Shown here: piece by piece, positions 40,253-49,342 of the stretch | How the letters are laid out: each line of letters starts with the position of its first letter | Numbering within the stretch: position 1 is the first letter of the stretch | Source of the DNA: Paracoccaceae bacterium | GTDB lineage: Bacteria > Pseudomonadota > Alphaproteobacteria > Rhodobacterales > Rhodobacteraceae | Reading direction: 5' to 3' | Length of the DNA stretch: 64,000 nucleotides | NCBI GenBank assembly: GCA_007694945.1 | Contig: REER01000100.1 | Location: 47,315 to 111,314 of the forward strand | Position numbers and translations under genes: made by a program | Notes under the pieces: model-generated | What the model was told of the DNA's origin: nothing | The model's database searches: none | Seen by the model: the letters and a program-made list of their open reading frames with translations, nothing else

Positions 40253-41364
40253 GCGTAGACCCCCCGTGCCGGGTCGGGGCGCAACAGGATCGGGCGCAGC
40301 CGGATGCCTAGGGTCGAGCCGGCAAAGGCCGCAACCAGCCAGACCCAGCCATGTAGCGAGCCAGTGGAAATGCCGCTGAAGAAGGCCCCGACATTGCAGC
40401 CAAAGGCCAGCCGCGCGGAATAGCCCAGCACCAATGCGGCCAGCAGCACGGCCCCGTAGGAGGCCCATGTCAGCGCCTGTGTCGGAACGCCGGGCTCCGC
40501 GCGCCAGCGCATGACGGCAAAGGCACCGATCAGCAGGCCGATATTGGTGAGCGAGGTGACATCGGTCAGGATCGAAGCGCTGAGCCGCGTTGCGTTGGCG
40601 TCAGCTGCCCAGAAGGCTGTCTGCGCGAGATCGGCCCCACCTGCCTCAGCGAGTTTCGCGCCCCAGAGCCCCAGACCATACACAATGCCCCAGGGCTGGC
40701 CCGCGATGACCAGATTGGCGAGCGCAAGCGCTGCGATCAGTGCGGCCGCGATCCAGAGGCGTCTGGGCGGCAGGCGTTTCCCGGGCGCGGACCGGCTCAG
40801 CGCGATGCCGCCGACCGTGGCAAGTCCCAGTAGCGTCAGCACCAGCCCGCCCTGCGCCCCGGCAATCCCTTGCAGCGAGACCACCGGCAGCGCGCCAAGG
40901 CCGGTCCACCAGCCCAGGTGCAGCGTGCCCGCAAAACTGCCACCGATGAAGCCCGCCAGCGCGATCAGCCCCACCAGATTGCCGCTGCCGGCATTGACCA
41001 GCGTCCCGGAGCCGCAACCCATGACAAGCTGCATCGCCATGCCGAAGACAAACGCGCCGAGGATCATCGCGATCCCGACCGGCGCATGCGCTGGGGCCAG
41101 TTCGCCGGGACTGGCGGCAAGCAGCGGGAAGGCCACCACGGCTACCAGCGCAATCGCGATCAGTTGGGCGATCAGACCGCGCCCGTCGCGCTCGGTCACG
41201 ATCATGCGCCATGGCCCGGCAAAGCCGAAGCGCAACCCTTCGAGCACCAGCCCGAAGCCGATACCGACGAGTACCAATAGACCCGCGCGCGGGCCCGCCA
41301 TCAGGAAGGTAAAGCCGGTCATGCCCAGAGCGATCAGGAGAACCGAGGCGCGGCGGAGGAACAT
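40249..41364 (-). CDS. YeeE/YedE (TsuA-like) sulfur-compound transporter
   Basis: A 371-residue membrane protein with about ten hydrophobic segments and two related halves. The cysteine motif VMGCGSGTLVNAGSGN has C117, and a second FGCNVGAFFSGISTGSLHGW (C323) lies in the last part. The family imports thiosulfate (TsuA) or other sulfur species by passing them between cysteines. The rhodanese gene upstream on the same strand (86-base gap) agrees with sulfur uptake. Exact substrate unknown. Confidence 0.8.
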   Translation of the reverse strand: MFLRRASVLLIALGMTGFTFLMAGPRAGLLVLVGIGFGLVLEGLRFGFAGPWRMIVTERDGRGLIAQLIAIALVAVVAFPLLAASPGELAPAHAPVGIAMILGAFVFGMAMQLVMGCGSGTLVNAGSGNLVGLIALAGFIGGSFAGTLHLGWWTGLGALPVVSLQGIAGAQGGLVLTLLGLATVGGIALSRSAPGKRLPPRRLWIAAALIAALALANLVIAGQPWGIVYGLGLWGAKLAEAGGADLAQTAFWAADANATRLSASILTDVTSLTNIGLLIGAFAVMRWRAEPGVPTQALTWASYGAVLLAALVLGYSARLAFGCNVGAFFSGISTGSLHGWVWLVAAFAGSTLGIRLRPILLRPDPARGVYA

Positions 41365-41420
41365 GGTCTAGGGCCTTTCGTCAGACGCAGACCGCGCGCG
41401 AAATCCGCGCGCGGTGAATT

Positions 41421-41444
41421 TTGAGTATTTTTGGCAAGATGAAA
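41421..41444 (+). repeat. Recurrent boundary motif, copy 5
   Basis: TTGAGTATTTTTGGCAAG followed by ATGAAA, between the rhodanese and YeeE genes and on the opposite strand to both. Only the terminal AAAA of the consensus is shortened. Confidence 0.75.
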
Positions 41445-41449
41445 CCTGC

Positions 41450-42382
41450 TCAGAACAGACCCTCGACCCAGCGGCGGGTCGAGCGCCACAGGAAGGCGAT
41501 GCGGCTGGGCTCATTGTCGAGCGCGTGGCCGTTGGCCGCATATTCGGCCATGCTTTCGGCATGCAGGCGGGTATTCTCGACCTCGGCCAGTTCACTCAGC
41601 GCGAACCAGTTCAGCGCCGCCCAATGGCCGGTATTGCAGAAGGAGACCGTGATCGGCGAGTCGATCAGCCCCTGATCCACGGCGACTTCGCGGGCACGCT
41701 TGGGGCCGACCATGCGGTTGCCCTCGAAGAAATCGGCGAATTCGAGATTTTCCGCACCGCGAATGGTACCGGGGCGGGCAATGGACCATGTGATGCCCTG
41801 AAAGAAGCCTTCGGGGCGGCTGTCGAGCAGGCGAGCCTCACCACGATCGACTAGTTCGGCCACCTCGTCGGTGGAGATATACCAGTCATCGCTCCATTCG
41901 GCCGTGAAATCCGTCTCTGAAGGCGGGACAGGTGTGGTCGAAACTGGGAGTTCGGCCTCGGCCCATGCGGCAAAGCCGCCATTGAGCAGAGCGAGGTCCT
42001 GTACGCCAAGCGATTTCAGCGTCCAGTAAACACGCGCTGCCGCGCCCATGTCGGATTGGTTGGCGCCGGAATGGACCACCACGACAGGCACATCGGCGTC
42101 AACGCCGATCCGCGCGGCCTCTTGCACATACTCCTCTCTCGGCAGCAGCCCACCGGGGTTGGACGGGCCGCCGCGCCAGTTGGCATAGGGCGAGAAGACC
42201 GCGCCGGGGATGTGCCCGGCCTCGAAATCGCCAGTGACATGGATCACATGGACTGGCTCGCCCGCATCGAGAAACGCGGCAAGCTCACTGGGCTCGATCA
42301 GTGGGCTCCAGCCTTCAGGGGTGGCGAGTGCGAGCGTGGGGATTGCGACAAAACTCAGGCTCAGGGCAGTGGTGCGCAGCAT
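41450..42382 (-). CDS. Periplasmic tandem-rhodanese sulfurtransferase
   Basis: A 310-residue exported protein. A signal peptide (MLRTTALSLSFVAIPTLALA, cleaved near residue 20) precedes two rhodanese domains. In the first the active-site position is serine (VVVHSGANQS, S105), so it is inactive or structural. The second has the cysteine loop SFCNTGHWAA (C249) that would carry the persulfide. It probably moves sulfane sulfur in the periplasm and delivers it to the YeeE/YedE transporter downstream. The ATG at 42382 has CAGGAGA 7 bases upstream. The frame continues upstream but without a signal sequence. Confidence 0.85.
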   Translation of the reverse strand: MLRTTALSLSFVAIPTLALATPEGWSPLIEPSELAAFLDAGEPVHVIHVTGDFEAGHIPGAVFSPYANWRGGPSNPGGLLPREEYVQEAARIGVDADVPVVVVHSGANQSDMGAAARVYWTLKSLGVQDLALLNGGFAAWAEAELPVSTTPVPPSETDFTAEWSDDWYISTDEVAELVDRGEARLLDSRPEGFFQGITWSIARPGTIRGAENLEFADFFEGNRMVGPKRAREVAVDQGLIDSPITVSFCNTGHWAALNWFALSELAEVENTRLHAESMAEYAANGHALDNEPSRIAFLWRSTRRWVEGLF

Positions 42383-42623
42383 GACGGGTCTCCTGCATAT
42401 TTTCTGGTGTTGCAGGCAAGTAGGGAGTGCCTTCCTGGCTGGCAAGATTGCGGGCATGGCGCGAGGGCATGGCAGCGCGACAGGTGTTTGCTGTGGCCGG
42501 GGCAGAGTGGGCGCGTGTTCCGGTCTGCCTGTGGACGCAGAAATATTTCCCGGTTTCTGACGCTGATGACGGAAGGACCGCCTTATTTCCGAACCAAGCG
42601 GTCGCCACAGCGAAACTCTGCTC

Positions 42624-43550
42624 TCAGCTCAGCGGTTCGCGCGGGGTAGGTGGTTTACCCAGTTGCGATTCGCGCCACAGAATCAGCAAGCCCGAGGCGA
42701 TGACCAGCAGCGCCCCGGCCAGCATCGGCCCGGTCGGCACCTCGCCGAAGAAGACATAGCCGATGAAACTGGCGAAGAAGAGTTGCACATACCAAAAGGG
42801 TGCGAGCGCCGAGGCATCCGCGAAACGATAGCTTGCCGTCATCATCAACTGGCCGACCCCGCCCAGCGCGCCCGTCAGCACCAGCAGCACCATCACCTCG
42901 CCCGAGGGCCAGACCCAGCCGAAGGGAAACGTCATCAACGACAGGATGGAGGCCGTGACCGCGAACCAGAATACGATCGAGGGCGTCGTTTCCGTCACCA
43001 CCATGCGCCGCACGATGATCTTGACGAAAGCCGCACAACAGGCGGAGCCCAGCGCCATAAGCGCGCCGAAACGCAAGAGTGCGTCGGCCTCGCCCGTCAG
43101 GGTGAGGCGCGGCCAGACAACGACCAGGACTCCGATAAGACCCAGCGCGACGGCTGTCCAGCGAAACAGCCGCACTTTCTCGCCCAAGAAGAGTACCGCG
43201 AAGACCAGTGTCAGGACCGGCGCAGCAAAGCCGATCGTCGTCACCTCGGGCAAGGGCAATAGTGAGAGTGCGATGAAATTCATGCCCAGCGTGGCCGAGC
43301 CGAGCAGCCCACGCAACAGGTGCAGCTTGGGGCGGCGCATCCGCAGCCCGTCGATCAATGGCCCTTGCATGGCGATCCAGGCGAGGATGAATGGCAGCGA
43401 GAAAAAGGCCCGTGCGAATACCGCCTGCCCGGTGGGGACATGGGCGCTGACCGACTTCACAATTGCGGCCATGCTGACGAGCACCAGAAGTGCGCTGAGA
43501 TTGAGCGCAATGCCCATGAAAGGGCGGGCCGAGGTGCCGCTGGACAGCAT
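42624..43550 (-). CDS. DMT-superfamily (EamA) exporter
   Basis: A 308-residue membrane protein with ten hydrophobic segments in two EamA repeats (about 10-145 and 155-290). FARAFFSLPFILAW and GFAAPVLTLVFAVLFLGEKVRLFRWTAVALGLIGVLVVVWP are typical. Members export amino acids, purines or other metabolites. I took the ATG at 43550 as start; an upstream ATG at 43604 is possible. No substrate evidence. Confidence 0.82.
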   Translation of the reverse strand: MLSSGTSARPFMGIALNLSALLVLVSMAAIVKSVSAHVPTGQAVFARAFFSLPFILAWIAMQGPLIDGLRMRRPKLHLLRGLLGSATLGMNFIALSLLPLPEVTTIGFAAPVLTLVFAVLFLGEKVRLFRWTAVALGLIGVLVVVWPRLTLTGEADALLRFGALMALGSACCAAFVKIIVRRMVVTETTPSIVFWFAVTASILSLMTFPFGWVWPSGEVMVLLVLTGALGGVGQLMMTASYRFADASALAPFWYVQLFFASFIGYVFFGEVPTGPMLAGALLVIASGLLILWRESQLGKPPTPREPLS

Positions 43551-43680
43551 GAGGACTCCAAGGTTCTTCACATGTGTAGTATGCCGGACGGGCCGGTGAT
43601 GCAAGGGCAGGGCGTCTGAAGACTTGCCAGCGCGCGACAGGCGCTTTAGCTGACATGGCCCAAGCTGCAGGAGGCCAAGT

Positions 43681-44463
43681 ATGGCGCAGAGTTTGATCGA
43701 TCAGGCCTGGCAGGCGAGCGAAGATGCGCCCGAGGATGACAGCCTGCGGCTGGCCTATTTCGCGCGTCTGGTCGAAGCGGAACTGTTTTTGCTGCTGGAG
43801 CGCGAAGCCGTAGGCGAGCAGATCGCGCCCAGGGTCTTCGATCTGGAGGATGGCCCGATCGTGCTGGCCTTTGACAGTGAGGAACGCTTGACCGAGTTCA
43901 CTGGCTTGCCCGCGCCCTATGCCGCCCTGCCTGGCCGCGCACTGGCCGAGATGCTGACGGGCACCGGCATGGGGCTGGGGCTCAATCTGGGGGTGGCGCC
44001 TTCATCGCGGCTGCTGCCGCCCGAGGTGCTGGACTGGCTGGCCGAGATGGCCGCGCAGCGCCCCGAAGAACTGGACGCGCGGATTGCCCGTCTATCCCCG
44101 CCCCGAGGGCTGCCCGAAGCGGTGTTGCTGGCACTCGACCAACGGCTGGCGCGGATGGAGGGGCTGGCGGCGATGGCCTATCTGGTCGCGACCGAGAGCG
44201 AGGCCGGCGCGCGCGGCCATATGCTCGCCTTTGTCGATCCGGCCGAGGGGGCCGAGAGCGCGCTTGCGCGCGCCGTGCAATCGGCACTGAGCTTTTCGGG
44301 GCTTGAGGCGGGGGCGCTGGATGTGACCTTTCTGGTGTCATCCGAAGCGCGCGCGGCGGAATTCGCCCGTGTCGGGCTGCGTTTCGATCTGCCGCAACCT
44401 GCCGAACCAGCGCTGCGCCAGCCACCGGGCTCTGACCCCGACACGCCACCACGGTTGCGTTGA
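43681..44463 (+). CDS. SseB-family protein
   Basis: A 260-residue soluble protein. The N-terminal half (about 1-120) matches SseB-type sequence: LIDQAWQASEDAPEDDSLRLAYFARLVEAELFLLLE, VLAFDSEERLTEFTGLPAPYAALPGRALAEML, GLGLNLGVAPSSRLLPPEVLDWL. The C-terminal half resembles the SseB C-terminal domain. The name refers to E. coli enhanced serine-sensitivity protein; molecular function is unknown. A ribosome site AGGAGG precedes the ATG. Confidence 0.75.
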   Translation: MAQSLIDQAWQASEDAPEDDSLRLAYFARLVEAELFLLLEREAVGEQIAPRVFDLEDGPIVLAFDSEERLTEFTGLPAPYAALPGRALAEMLTGTGMGLGLNLGVAPSSRLLPPEVLDWLAEMAAQRPEELDARIARLSPPRGLPEAVLLALDQRLARMEGLAAMAYLVATESEAGARGHMLAFVDPAEGAESALARAVQSALSFSGLEAGALDVTFLVSSEARAAEFARVGLRFDLPQPAEPALRQPPGSDPDTPPRLR

Positions 44464-44654
44464 GTAGCGGATCCGCACGGGTGGCACAACGCATGCGCGA
44501 TCTTGTCATGTCCAACAGGCTTAGCCCCCGTCACGAAGAGCGGCTCGACGCTACACTCTGATAAAAAGATGACATAGGGTACGAATTTGTGGGGTATAAT
44601 AATACCATAATTTCAAGTCACTGTTTATAAATAATAATCTGGGACGTACTCGAC
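44464..44654. other. AT-rich gap before rplM
   Basis: About 190 bases between the SseB-like gene and the rplM promoter. It has visibly AT-rich stretches (44560-44640) unlike neighbouring coding DNA, including a GGTAT-AATA-ATACC palindrome with an embedded TATAAT (44595-44600). No gene or RNA was recognised. Confidence 0.5.
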
Positions 44655-44682
44655 TTGACCCGCGCGTGTAAATCGGTAGAAG
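44655..44682 (+). promoter_or_regulatory. Promoter of rplM-rpsI
   Basis: TTGACC (44655-44660), 16-nt spacer, TAGAAG (44677-44682). The start near 44690 leaves a leader of about 50 bases before rplM. Typical strong ribosomal-protein promoter layout. Confidence 0.5.
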
Positions 44683-44737
44683 GCAGCGATGTCGCGCCTC
44701 ACAGCGCCCAACCGATCACGCAATCACGGATCTCGTC

Positions 44738-45199
44738 ATGAAAACCTATTCTCTCAAAGCCGGAGAGATCGACAAGAAATGGATCCTGATCGATGCCGAG
44801 GGCATCGTTCTGGGCCGTCTTGCCTCGATCATCGCCATGCGCCTGCGCGGCAAGCACAAACCCAGCTTCACGGCGCATATGGACATGGGTGACAATGTTA
44901 TCGTCATCAATGCCGACAAGGTGCAACTGACCGGTAACAAGCGCAACAAGCCGAACTACTGGCACACGGGCTATCCCGGTGGCATCAAGTCGCGCACCAC
45001 GGGCCAGATCCTCGAGGGCAAGTTCCCCGAGCGCGTCGTGATGCAGGCCGTCAAGCGCATGCTGCCCGGCGGGCCGCTCTCGCGCCAGCAGATGACCCAT
45101 CTGCGCGTCTATTCAGGCGCCGAGCACCCGCATGAGGCCCAGCAGCCCGAAGTGCTGGACGTGCGGGCGATGAACAAGAAAAACACGCGGAGTGCATGA
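44738..45199 (+). CDS. rplM: 50S ribosomal protein L13
   Basis: A 153-residue protein with the L13 core ([73 protein letters not shown]) and the C-terminal [28 protein letters not shown]. It binds 23S rRNA early in 50S assembly. It forms the conserved two-gene operon with rpsI, whose start overlaps or directly follows its stop. Confidence 0.98.
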   Translation: MKTYSLKAGEIDKKWILIDAEGIVLGRLASIIAMRLRGKHKPSFTAHMDMGDNVIVINADKVQLTGNKRNKPNYWHTGYPGGIKSRTTGQILEGKFPERVVMQAVKRMLPGGPLSRQQMTHLRVYSGAEHPHEAQQPEVLDVRAMNKKNTRSA

Positions 45200-45201
45200 G
45201 C

Positions 45202-45696
45202 ATGGCTGAAGATCTCAAAACCCTCGACGATCTGAAATCGGCTGTCACCCCGGTTGCAGAAGAAGCGCCTGTCCGCGAGCCCATGCGCGACGATCTGGGC
45301 CGCGCCTATGCCACCGGCAAGCGCAAGGACGCTGTTGCCCGTGTCTGGATCAAGCCGGGCTCCGGCAAGGTCCTGATCCGCGATAACAAGGGCCAATATA
45401 TCGACTACACCAAATATTTTGCCCGCCCGGTGCTGCAGATGATCCTGCGCCAACCCTTCCAGGTTGCCGGGGTGACCGATCAGTTCGACGTCATGGCCAC
45501 GGTCAAGGGCGGTGGTCTGTCGGGTCAGGCCGGTGCAGTCAAGCACGGCATTTCCAAGGCGCTGCAACTCTATGATCCCGCCCTGCGCGGATCGCTGAAA
45601 GCGGCAGGCTTCCTGACCCGCGACAGCCGTGTGGTCGAGCGGAAGAAATACGGCAAGCCCAAGGCCCGCCGCAGCTTCCAGTTCTCGAAGCGCTAA
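45202..45696 (+). CDS. rpsI: 30S ribosomal protein S9
   Basis: A 164-residue protein. The S9 core ([32 protein letters not shown]) is preceded by an N-terminal extension of about 30 residues, usual in alphaproteobacteria. The C-terminal [23 protein letters not shown] reaches the ribosomal P site. I start at the ATG at 45202, better spaced from GGAG (45189-45192) than the ATG at 45196. Confidence 0.97.
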   Translation: MAEDLKTLDDLKSAVTPVAEEAPVREPMRDDLGRAYATGKRKDAVARVWIKPGSGKVLIRDNKGQYIDYTKYFARPVLQMILRQPFQVAGVTDQFDVMATVKGGGLSGQAGAVKHGISKALQLYDPALRGSLKAAGFLTRDSRVVERKKYGKPKARRSFQFSKR

Positions 45697-45718
45697 GGTT
45701 TTTCGACCGATTTACAGG

Positions 45719-45746
45719 CGCCCGCACCTTCGGTGCGGGCGTTTTT
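45719..45746 (+). terminator. Rho-independent terminator of rplM-rpsI
   Basis: A perfect 10-bp stem (CGCCCGCACC at 45719-45728, GGTGCGGGCG at 45732-45741) with a TTC loop, then TTTTTC. Confidence 0.92.
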
Positions 45747-45872
45747 CATTGCGCGACCATGGTCATGAGAGTTCTGCGCCAACAAGCCACTGCAATGGGC
45801 AACCGTGGCTCGGTGCGTCTTTCGGGGCGACGGAGCAGTTCCGAGCGGAGTTTCAAGGGGGCGCCCGCGCAT

Positions 45873-45900
45873 GGCAAGGCCGCTCCGGAGGGGCCTTGCC
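45873..45900. repeat. Hairpin in the leader of uspA
   Basis: GGCAAGGCC (45873-45881) and GGCCTTGCC (45892-45900) are perfect complements around a 10-base loop. It is 58 bases before uspA and has no U-run. It may be an RNA-stability element or nothing more than a processing site. Confidence 0.4.
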
Positions 45901-45957
45901 CATCGCCGTCATTCCTGATCAGATCGGACCGAGATCGCAGACCATCGAGGAGCCCGC

Positions 45958-46371
45958 ATGTATTCCCATCTTCTTGTCACCGTGGCCTATGACAAGGGCC
46001 ATGATGCCAGCCCATCGCTGGAAATCGCCAAGGCGTTGGCCGCGCCCGGTGCCCGTATCACGCTGCTTCATGTCATGGAACCGGCGCCGGTTTTCGCGGT
46101 CGATTACCTTCCCGAGGGCTGGCATGACGAGATGCGTGCGGCCATTGTCTCTGACCTCGAAGGACTGGCCGACGGAATCGAGAACGCGACCGGGCTGGTG
46201 GTGGAAGGCGATGCCGCGCATGAAATCCTCGAGACCGCCCGCGATCAGGGGGCCGATTGCATTGTGATCGCCTCGCACCGGCCTGGCTCACAAGGGCTGT
46301 TTCTGGGCTCGACCGCGTCCAAGGTGGTGGCGCGCGCGCAATGCGCGATCCATGTCGCAAGACGGAAATGA
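45958..46371 (+). CDS. Universal stress protein
   Basis: A 137-residue UspA-family protein: MYSHLLVTVAYDKGHDASPSLEIAKALA at the N terminus, and the ATP-binding signature ending GSQGLFLGSTASKVVARAQCAIHVAR (G-2x-G-9x-G(S/T) type). UspA proteins are made on starvation and stress. The stop overlaps the next start (ATGA). Confidence 0.88.
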   Translation: MYSHLLVTVAYDKGHDASPSLEIAKALAAPGARITLLHVMEPAPVFAVDYLPEGWHDEMRAAIVSDLEGLADGIENATGLVVEGDAAHEILETARDQGADCIVIASHRPGSQGLFLGSTASKVVARAQCAIHVARRK

Positions 46372-47009
46372 GCGTTTGCGCGGAGTGGGGCGGACGGCGT
46401 GTCCTGTTCCTGATGGCGGCCGAGCCTGAATATGGCCCCGCATTGCGCGACCGGATCGCGCCCGTGATGACGGGTGTCGGGCCGGTCGAGGGCGGGGTTG
46501 CGGCCGCGGCCACGCTCGCGGGGCTGGCGGCAGGGTCGGGCCGGCCCGATCTGGTGGTCTCGCTGGGCTCGGCGGGCTCGGCGCGTCTGGAACAGGCGCG
46601 GGTCTATCAGGCGACGCATCTGGCCTATCGCGACATGGATGCCTCGGCGCTGGGTTTCAAGAAGGGTGTGACCCCGTTTCTGGACCTGCCCGCCGTGCTG
46701 CCTTTGCCCTTGCGGCTTGAGGGTGTGCCGGGCGCAAGCCTCTCGACAGGGGCGAATATCGTCTCGGGGGCGGAGTATGCTGCGATTGCCGAGGATATGG
46801 TCGATATGGAGAGCTTCGCGGTCTGGCGCGCCTGCCAGCACTTCGATGTGCCGCTGATCGTGCTGCGCGGGATTTCGGACGGGGCCGCGCCGCTGGAAGG
46901 ATTGCACAGCTGGACCGAATATCTCGATGTGATCGATTCGAGGTTGGCAGACGTGCTGGACCAGTTGCGCGCGGCGCTGGAAGCTGGCCGGATATTGCCC
47001 GCCGGGTAG
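46368..47009 (+). CDS. mtnN: 5'-methylthioadenosine/S-adenosylhomocysteine nucleosidase
   Basis: A 213-residue nucleoside phosphorylase-like enzyme that hydrolyses methylthioadenosine and S-adenosylhomocysteine, recycling products of methionine metabolism. Visible: GVGPVEGGVAAAATLAG, VSLGSAGSARLEQARVYQAT, the substrate/catalytic VDMESFAVWRAC and RGISDGAAPLEG. The ATG at 46368 overlaps the uspA stop by 4 bases; the frame upstream is only the shadow of uspA. It is somewhat short for the family and the N terminus is trimmed. Confidence 0.82.
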   Translation: MSVCAEWGGRRVLFLMAAEPEYGPALRDRIAPVMTGVGPVEGGVAAAATLAGLAAGSGRPDLVVSLGSAGSARLEQARVYQATHLAYRDMDASALGFKKGVTPFLDLPAVLPLPLRLEGVPGASLSTGANIVSGAEYAAIAEDMVDMESFAVWRACQHFDVPLIVLRGISDGAAPLEGLHSWTEYLDVIDSRLADVLDQLRAALEAGRILPAG

Positions 47010-47291
47010 GGGTTGGAATGAGGTGGGACAGTCAGCTTTGCGGGGTTTTCGAGGCCTTCGGCCCGGTGCACGAATGCCCATGCAGCTGAGGTTTCTCCAG
47101 GATGATGGACGAGGTCACCAGTTGGGTGAGCGTTGAAAGGCAGCCATACGCGAATGCGACCCTCCAGAAGGAATGGCACTTGATCTGAATGCCTCTTCAG
47201 GCGACCTTCGTGGCACAGGGCGCGTCAATCGATGACTGTCCGCAAATAACCGGCCAGAGCCATCCGGCCGTCATACTCGCAGGAGGCGCTG

Positions 47292-48005
47292 ATGTGTTTC
47301 AGCATGTCAGTATCGGTGGTGATGGTTGGTATAGGTGGGGCCGCAACAGCGCTGACCATCCAGCGCGGTGACACACCAGCAGTGCCTTTGACGCTCGGGT
47401 ATTTCACCGTGATGGAGGCTTTGCAGGTCGCAGGTTATCTGGTGATCGACCAATGCGGCGCACCAGCAAACCAGACGGTGACACTGCTTTCGATACTTCA
47501 CATTGTCTTCCAGCCCTTCGTCATCAACGCATTCGCCATGGCGTTGGTCGCGCGCCCTGTCCGACTTGGAATGCAGGTCGCAGTTTATGCGCTGTGCGCA
47601 GTTTCCGCGACGATCATGCTGCTGCAGATCTACCCGTTCCCATGGGCTGGAAACTGCGTGTCAGGCAGCACGCTTTGCGCAGAGCAGCTCTGCACCGTGT
47701 CGGGTAACTGGCATCTTGCATGGGACGTGCCTTACAACGGTCTGCTCGCGTGGATTGACTGGCCGCTGATCCGGTATTGGGGCTTTCCGACCTACATGCT
47801 GGCAGTGTTCGTATTGCCGCTCATATACGGTGCATGGCGGTTGGTGCTGTTTCACCTGCTTTTCGGGCCGGTTCTGGCAGGCCAGCTTACGGACAACCCG
47901 AACGAAGTTCCGGCTATCTGGTGCCTGTTCTCGATCGGTATTCTGCTCATAGCACTCAGCCCTACGATCCGGCGCCGGTTCGAAGGGCGACCGTTACCCG
48001 CATGA
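47292..48005 (+). CDS. DUF5765-like seven-or-so-helix membrane protein
   Basis: A 237-residue membrane protein starting MCFSMSVSVVMVGIGGAA, with about seven hydrophobic segments and several cysteines (C2, C53, C93, C116, C123, C128). I believe it belongs to the DUF5765-type family of MC(F/W)S-starting alphaproteobacterial membrane proteins, function unknown. GGAGG lies 5 bases before the ATG. It has a lower GC and different codon use from its neighbours and is an isolated gene between mtnN and alr, which suggests recent transfer. Confidence 0.62.
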   Translation: MCFSMSVSVVMVGIGGAATALTIQRGDTPAVPLTLGYFTVMEALQVAGYLVIDQCGAPANQTVTLLSILHIVFQPFVINAFAMALVARPVRLGMQVAVYALCAVSATIMLLQIYPFPWAGNCVSGSTLCAEQLCTVSGNWHLAWDVPYNGLLAWIDWPLIRYWGFPTYMLAVFVLPLIYGAWRLVLFHLLFGPVLAGQLTDNPNEVPAIWCLFSIGILLIALSPTIRRRFEGRPLPA

Positions 48006-48195
48006 TCTGGCACTATAGGGGAACGGAACACCGCGTCGCGAGCCATCATTTTCAAGTGGTCCTCACCTGACACAAGATACCCACCAACGGCCTGGAGCCC
48101 GCTGTACCCGCAGCATTTGAAGTTGGAATCTACGGTCTGTAAGCGCGCTCTGGGCTCAAAGCGCGCTCACAGCCCCCGCTTCACGCGCCGCCCAG

Positions 48196-49227
48196 TCAGA
48201 AATACTGCCGCGCATAGCGCGGCCCCAGCCCAGTCAGGATTTCATAGCCGATCGTGTCCAGCAGCCCCGCAATGTCATCCACCCCCTGATGCGGGCCGAG
48301 CAGGTCGAGGAAATCGGGCGGCTCGGGGGCGTCGGTGACGTCGATGGTCAACAGGTCCATCGACACGCGCCCGACCAGCGGGCAGGGGGTGTCCTCGGCC
48401 CAGAGCGTGGCGCGGTTCGACAGCGCGCGGTGGATGCCATCGGCATAGCCTGCGGAAATCGTCGCCACCTGCATGTCGCGCGGGGCGATATAGGTGTTGC
48501 CATAGCCCACGCTCTCGCCTGCCAGCACTTCGCGGATCTGGATCACAGGGATCGCCAGCCTAACCACGGGTTGCGCCTCAAGAAAGGGCGCGCCGCCATA
48601 GAGCCCGATGCCGGGGCGGGTGATGTCGAAGTGATACTCAGTTCCGAGCAGGATGCCGCCTGTCGCTGACAGCGAGCGCGGCACATCCGTGCCGTCGGTC
48701 ATGTAGCGGAAATTGCTCAATTGTTGCGCGTTCATCGGATGCTCGGGCTCATCCGAGCAGGCCAGATGCGACATCAGCAGCACCGGATCGCGCGTCAGCA
48801 CGATCTCGGCTACGGCCTCCCATTCCGCAAGTTCCATTCCCAGCCGGTTCATGCCGCTGTCAAGCTGGATGCCGAACGGATGGCCGGGCAGGGCCTCGAG
48901 ATGGCGGGACAGCTGGTCGACTGAATTCAGCATCGGGATGAGGTCGGCATCGCGCAGGATACGCGCATCGCCCTCCATATGCCCGCCATAGACATGGATC
49001 GGCAATTCCGGCCCGATGGCCGCGCGCACGGCGAGCCCCTCCTCAGCCACGGCGACGAAGAAGCGCCGCACACCGGCATGGGCCAGCGCGTGGGCAACAT
49101 GGCCGGCGCCCAGCCCATAGCCATTGGCCTTGACCGTGGCGGCCGTCTCGACATCTGAACGCGCATCAAGGGCGCGCCAGTTGTTCTGGAGCGCGGTAAG
49201 GTCGATCTGCAGGACTGCCTGTGCCAT
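48196..49227 (-). CDS. alr: Alanine racemase
   Basis: Makes D-alanine for peptidoglycan with a pyridoxal-phosphate cofactor. The 343-residue protein has the PLP lysine in [10 protein letters not shown] (K33), the barrel continuation [11 protein letters not shown], and the catalytic tyrosine region [26 protein letters not shown] in the C-terminal domain. The ATG at 49227 matches the family start ([18 protein letters not shown]). It diverges from the M20 peptidase gene. A small palindrome-rich stretch separates it from the DUF5765-like gene. Confidence 0.95.
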   Translation of the reverse strand: MAQAVLQIDLTALQNNWRALDARSDVETAATVKANGYGLGAGHVAHALAHAGVRRFFVAVAEEGLAVRAAIGPELPIHVYGGHMEGDARILRDADLIPMLNSVDQLSRHLEALPGHPFGIQLDSGMNRLGMELAEWEAVAEIVLTRDPVLLMSHLACSDEPEHPMNAQQLSNFRYMTDGTDVPRSLSATGGILLGTEYHFDITRPGIGLYGGAPFLEAQPVVRLAIPVIQIREVLAGESVGYGNTYIAPRDMQVATISAGYADGIHRALSNRATLWAEDTPCPLVGRVSMDLLTIDVTDAPEPPDFLDLLGPHQGVDDIAGLLDTIGYEILTGLGPRYARQYF

Positions 49228-49342
49228 GATCGGGGCATGGGGCAGCGCGGGGATAAGGTCAAGCGCGAAAATCGCCCGCTGCTTGACACTTGGCCGGGGA
49301 TCGGGTCGGCTGGCGAGAAATGGCTGCAGAAAGGCCCCTTGC

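Noticed and set aside
47010..47179. Minus-strand frame in the gap after mtnN
   Set aside because: Reads as protein-like for about 50 codons but runs into mtnN antisense, has no ribosome site and no recognised homology.
48149..48178. Two AGCGCGCT blocks that can pair before alr
   Set aside because: The block is itself a palindrome, so any two copies pair; an 8-bp stem with no U-run is weak.
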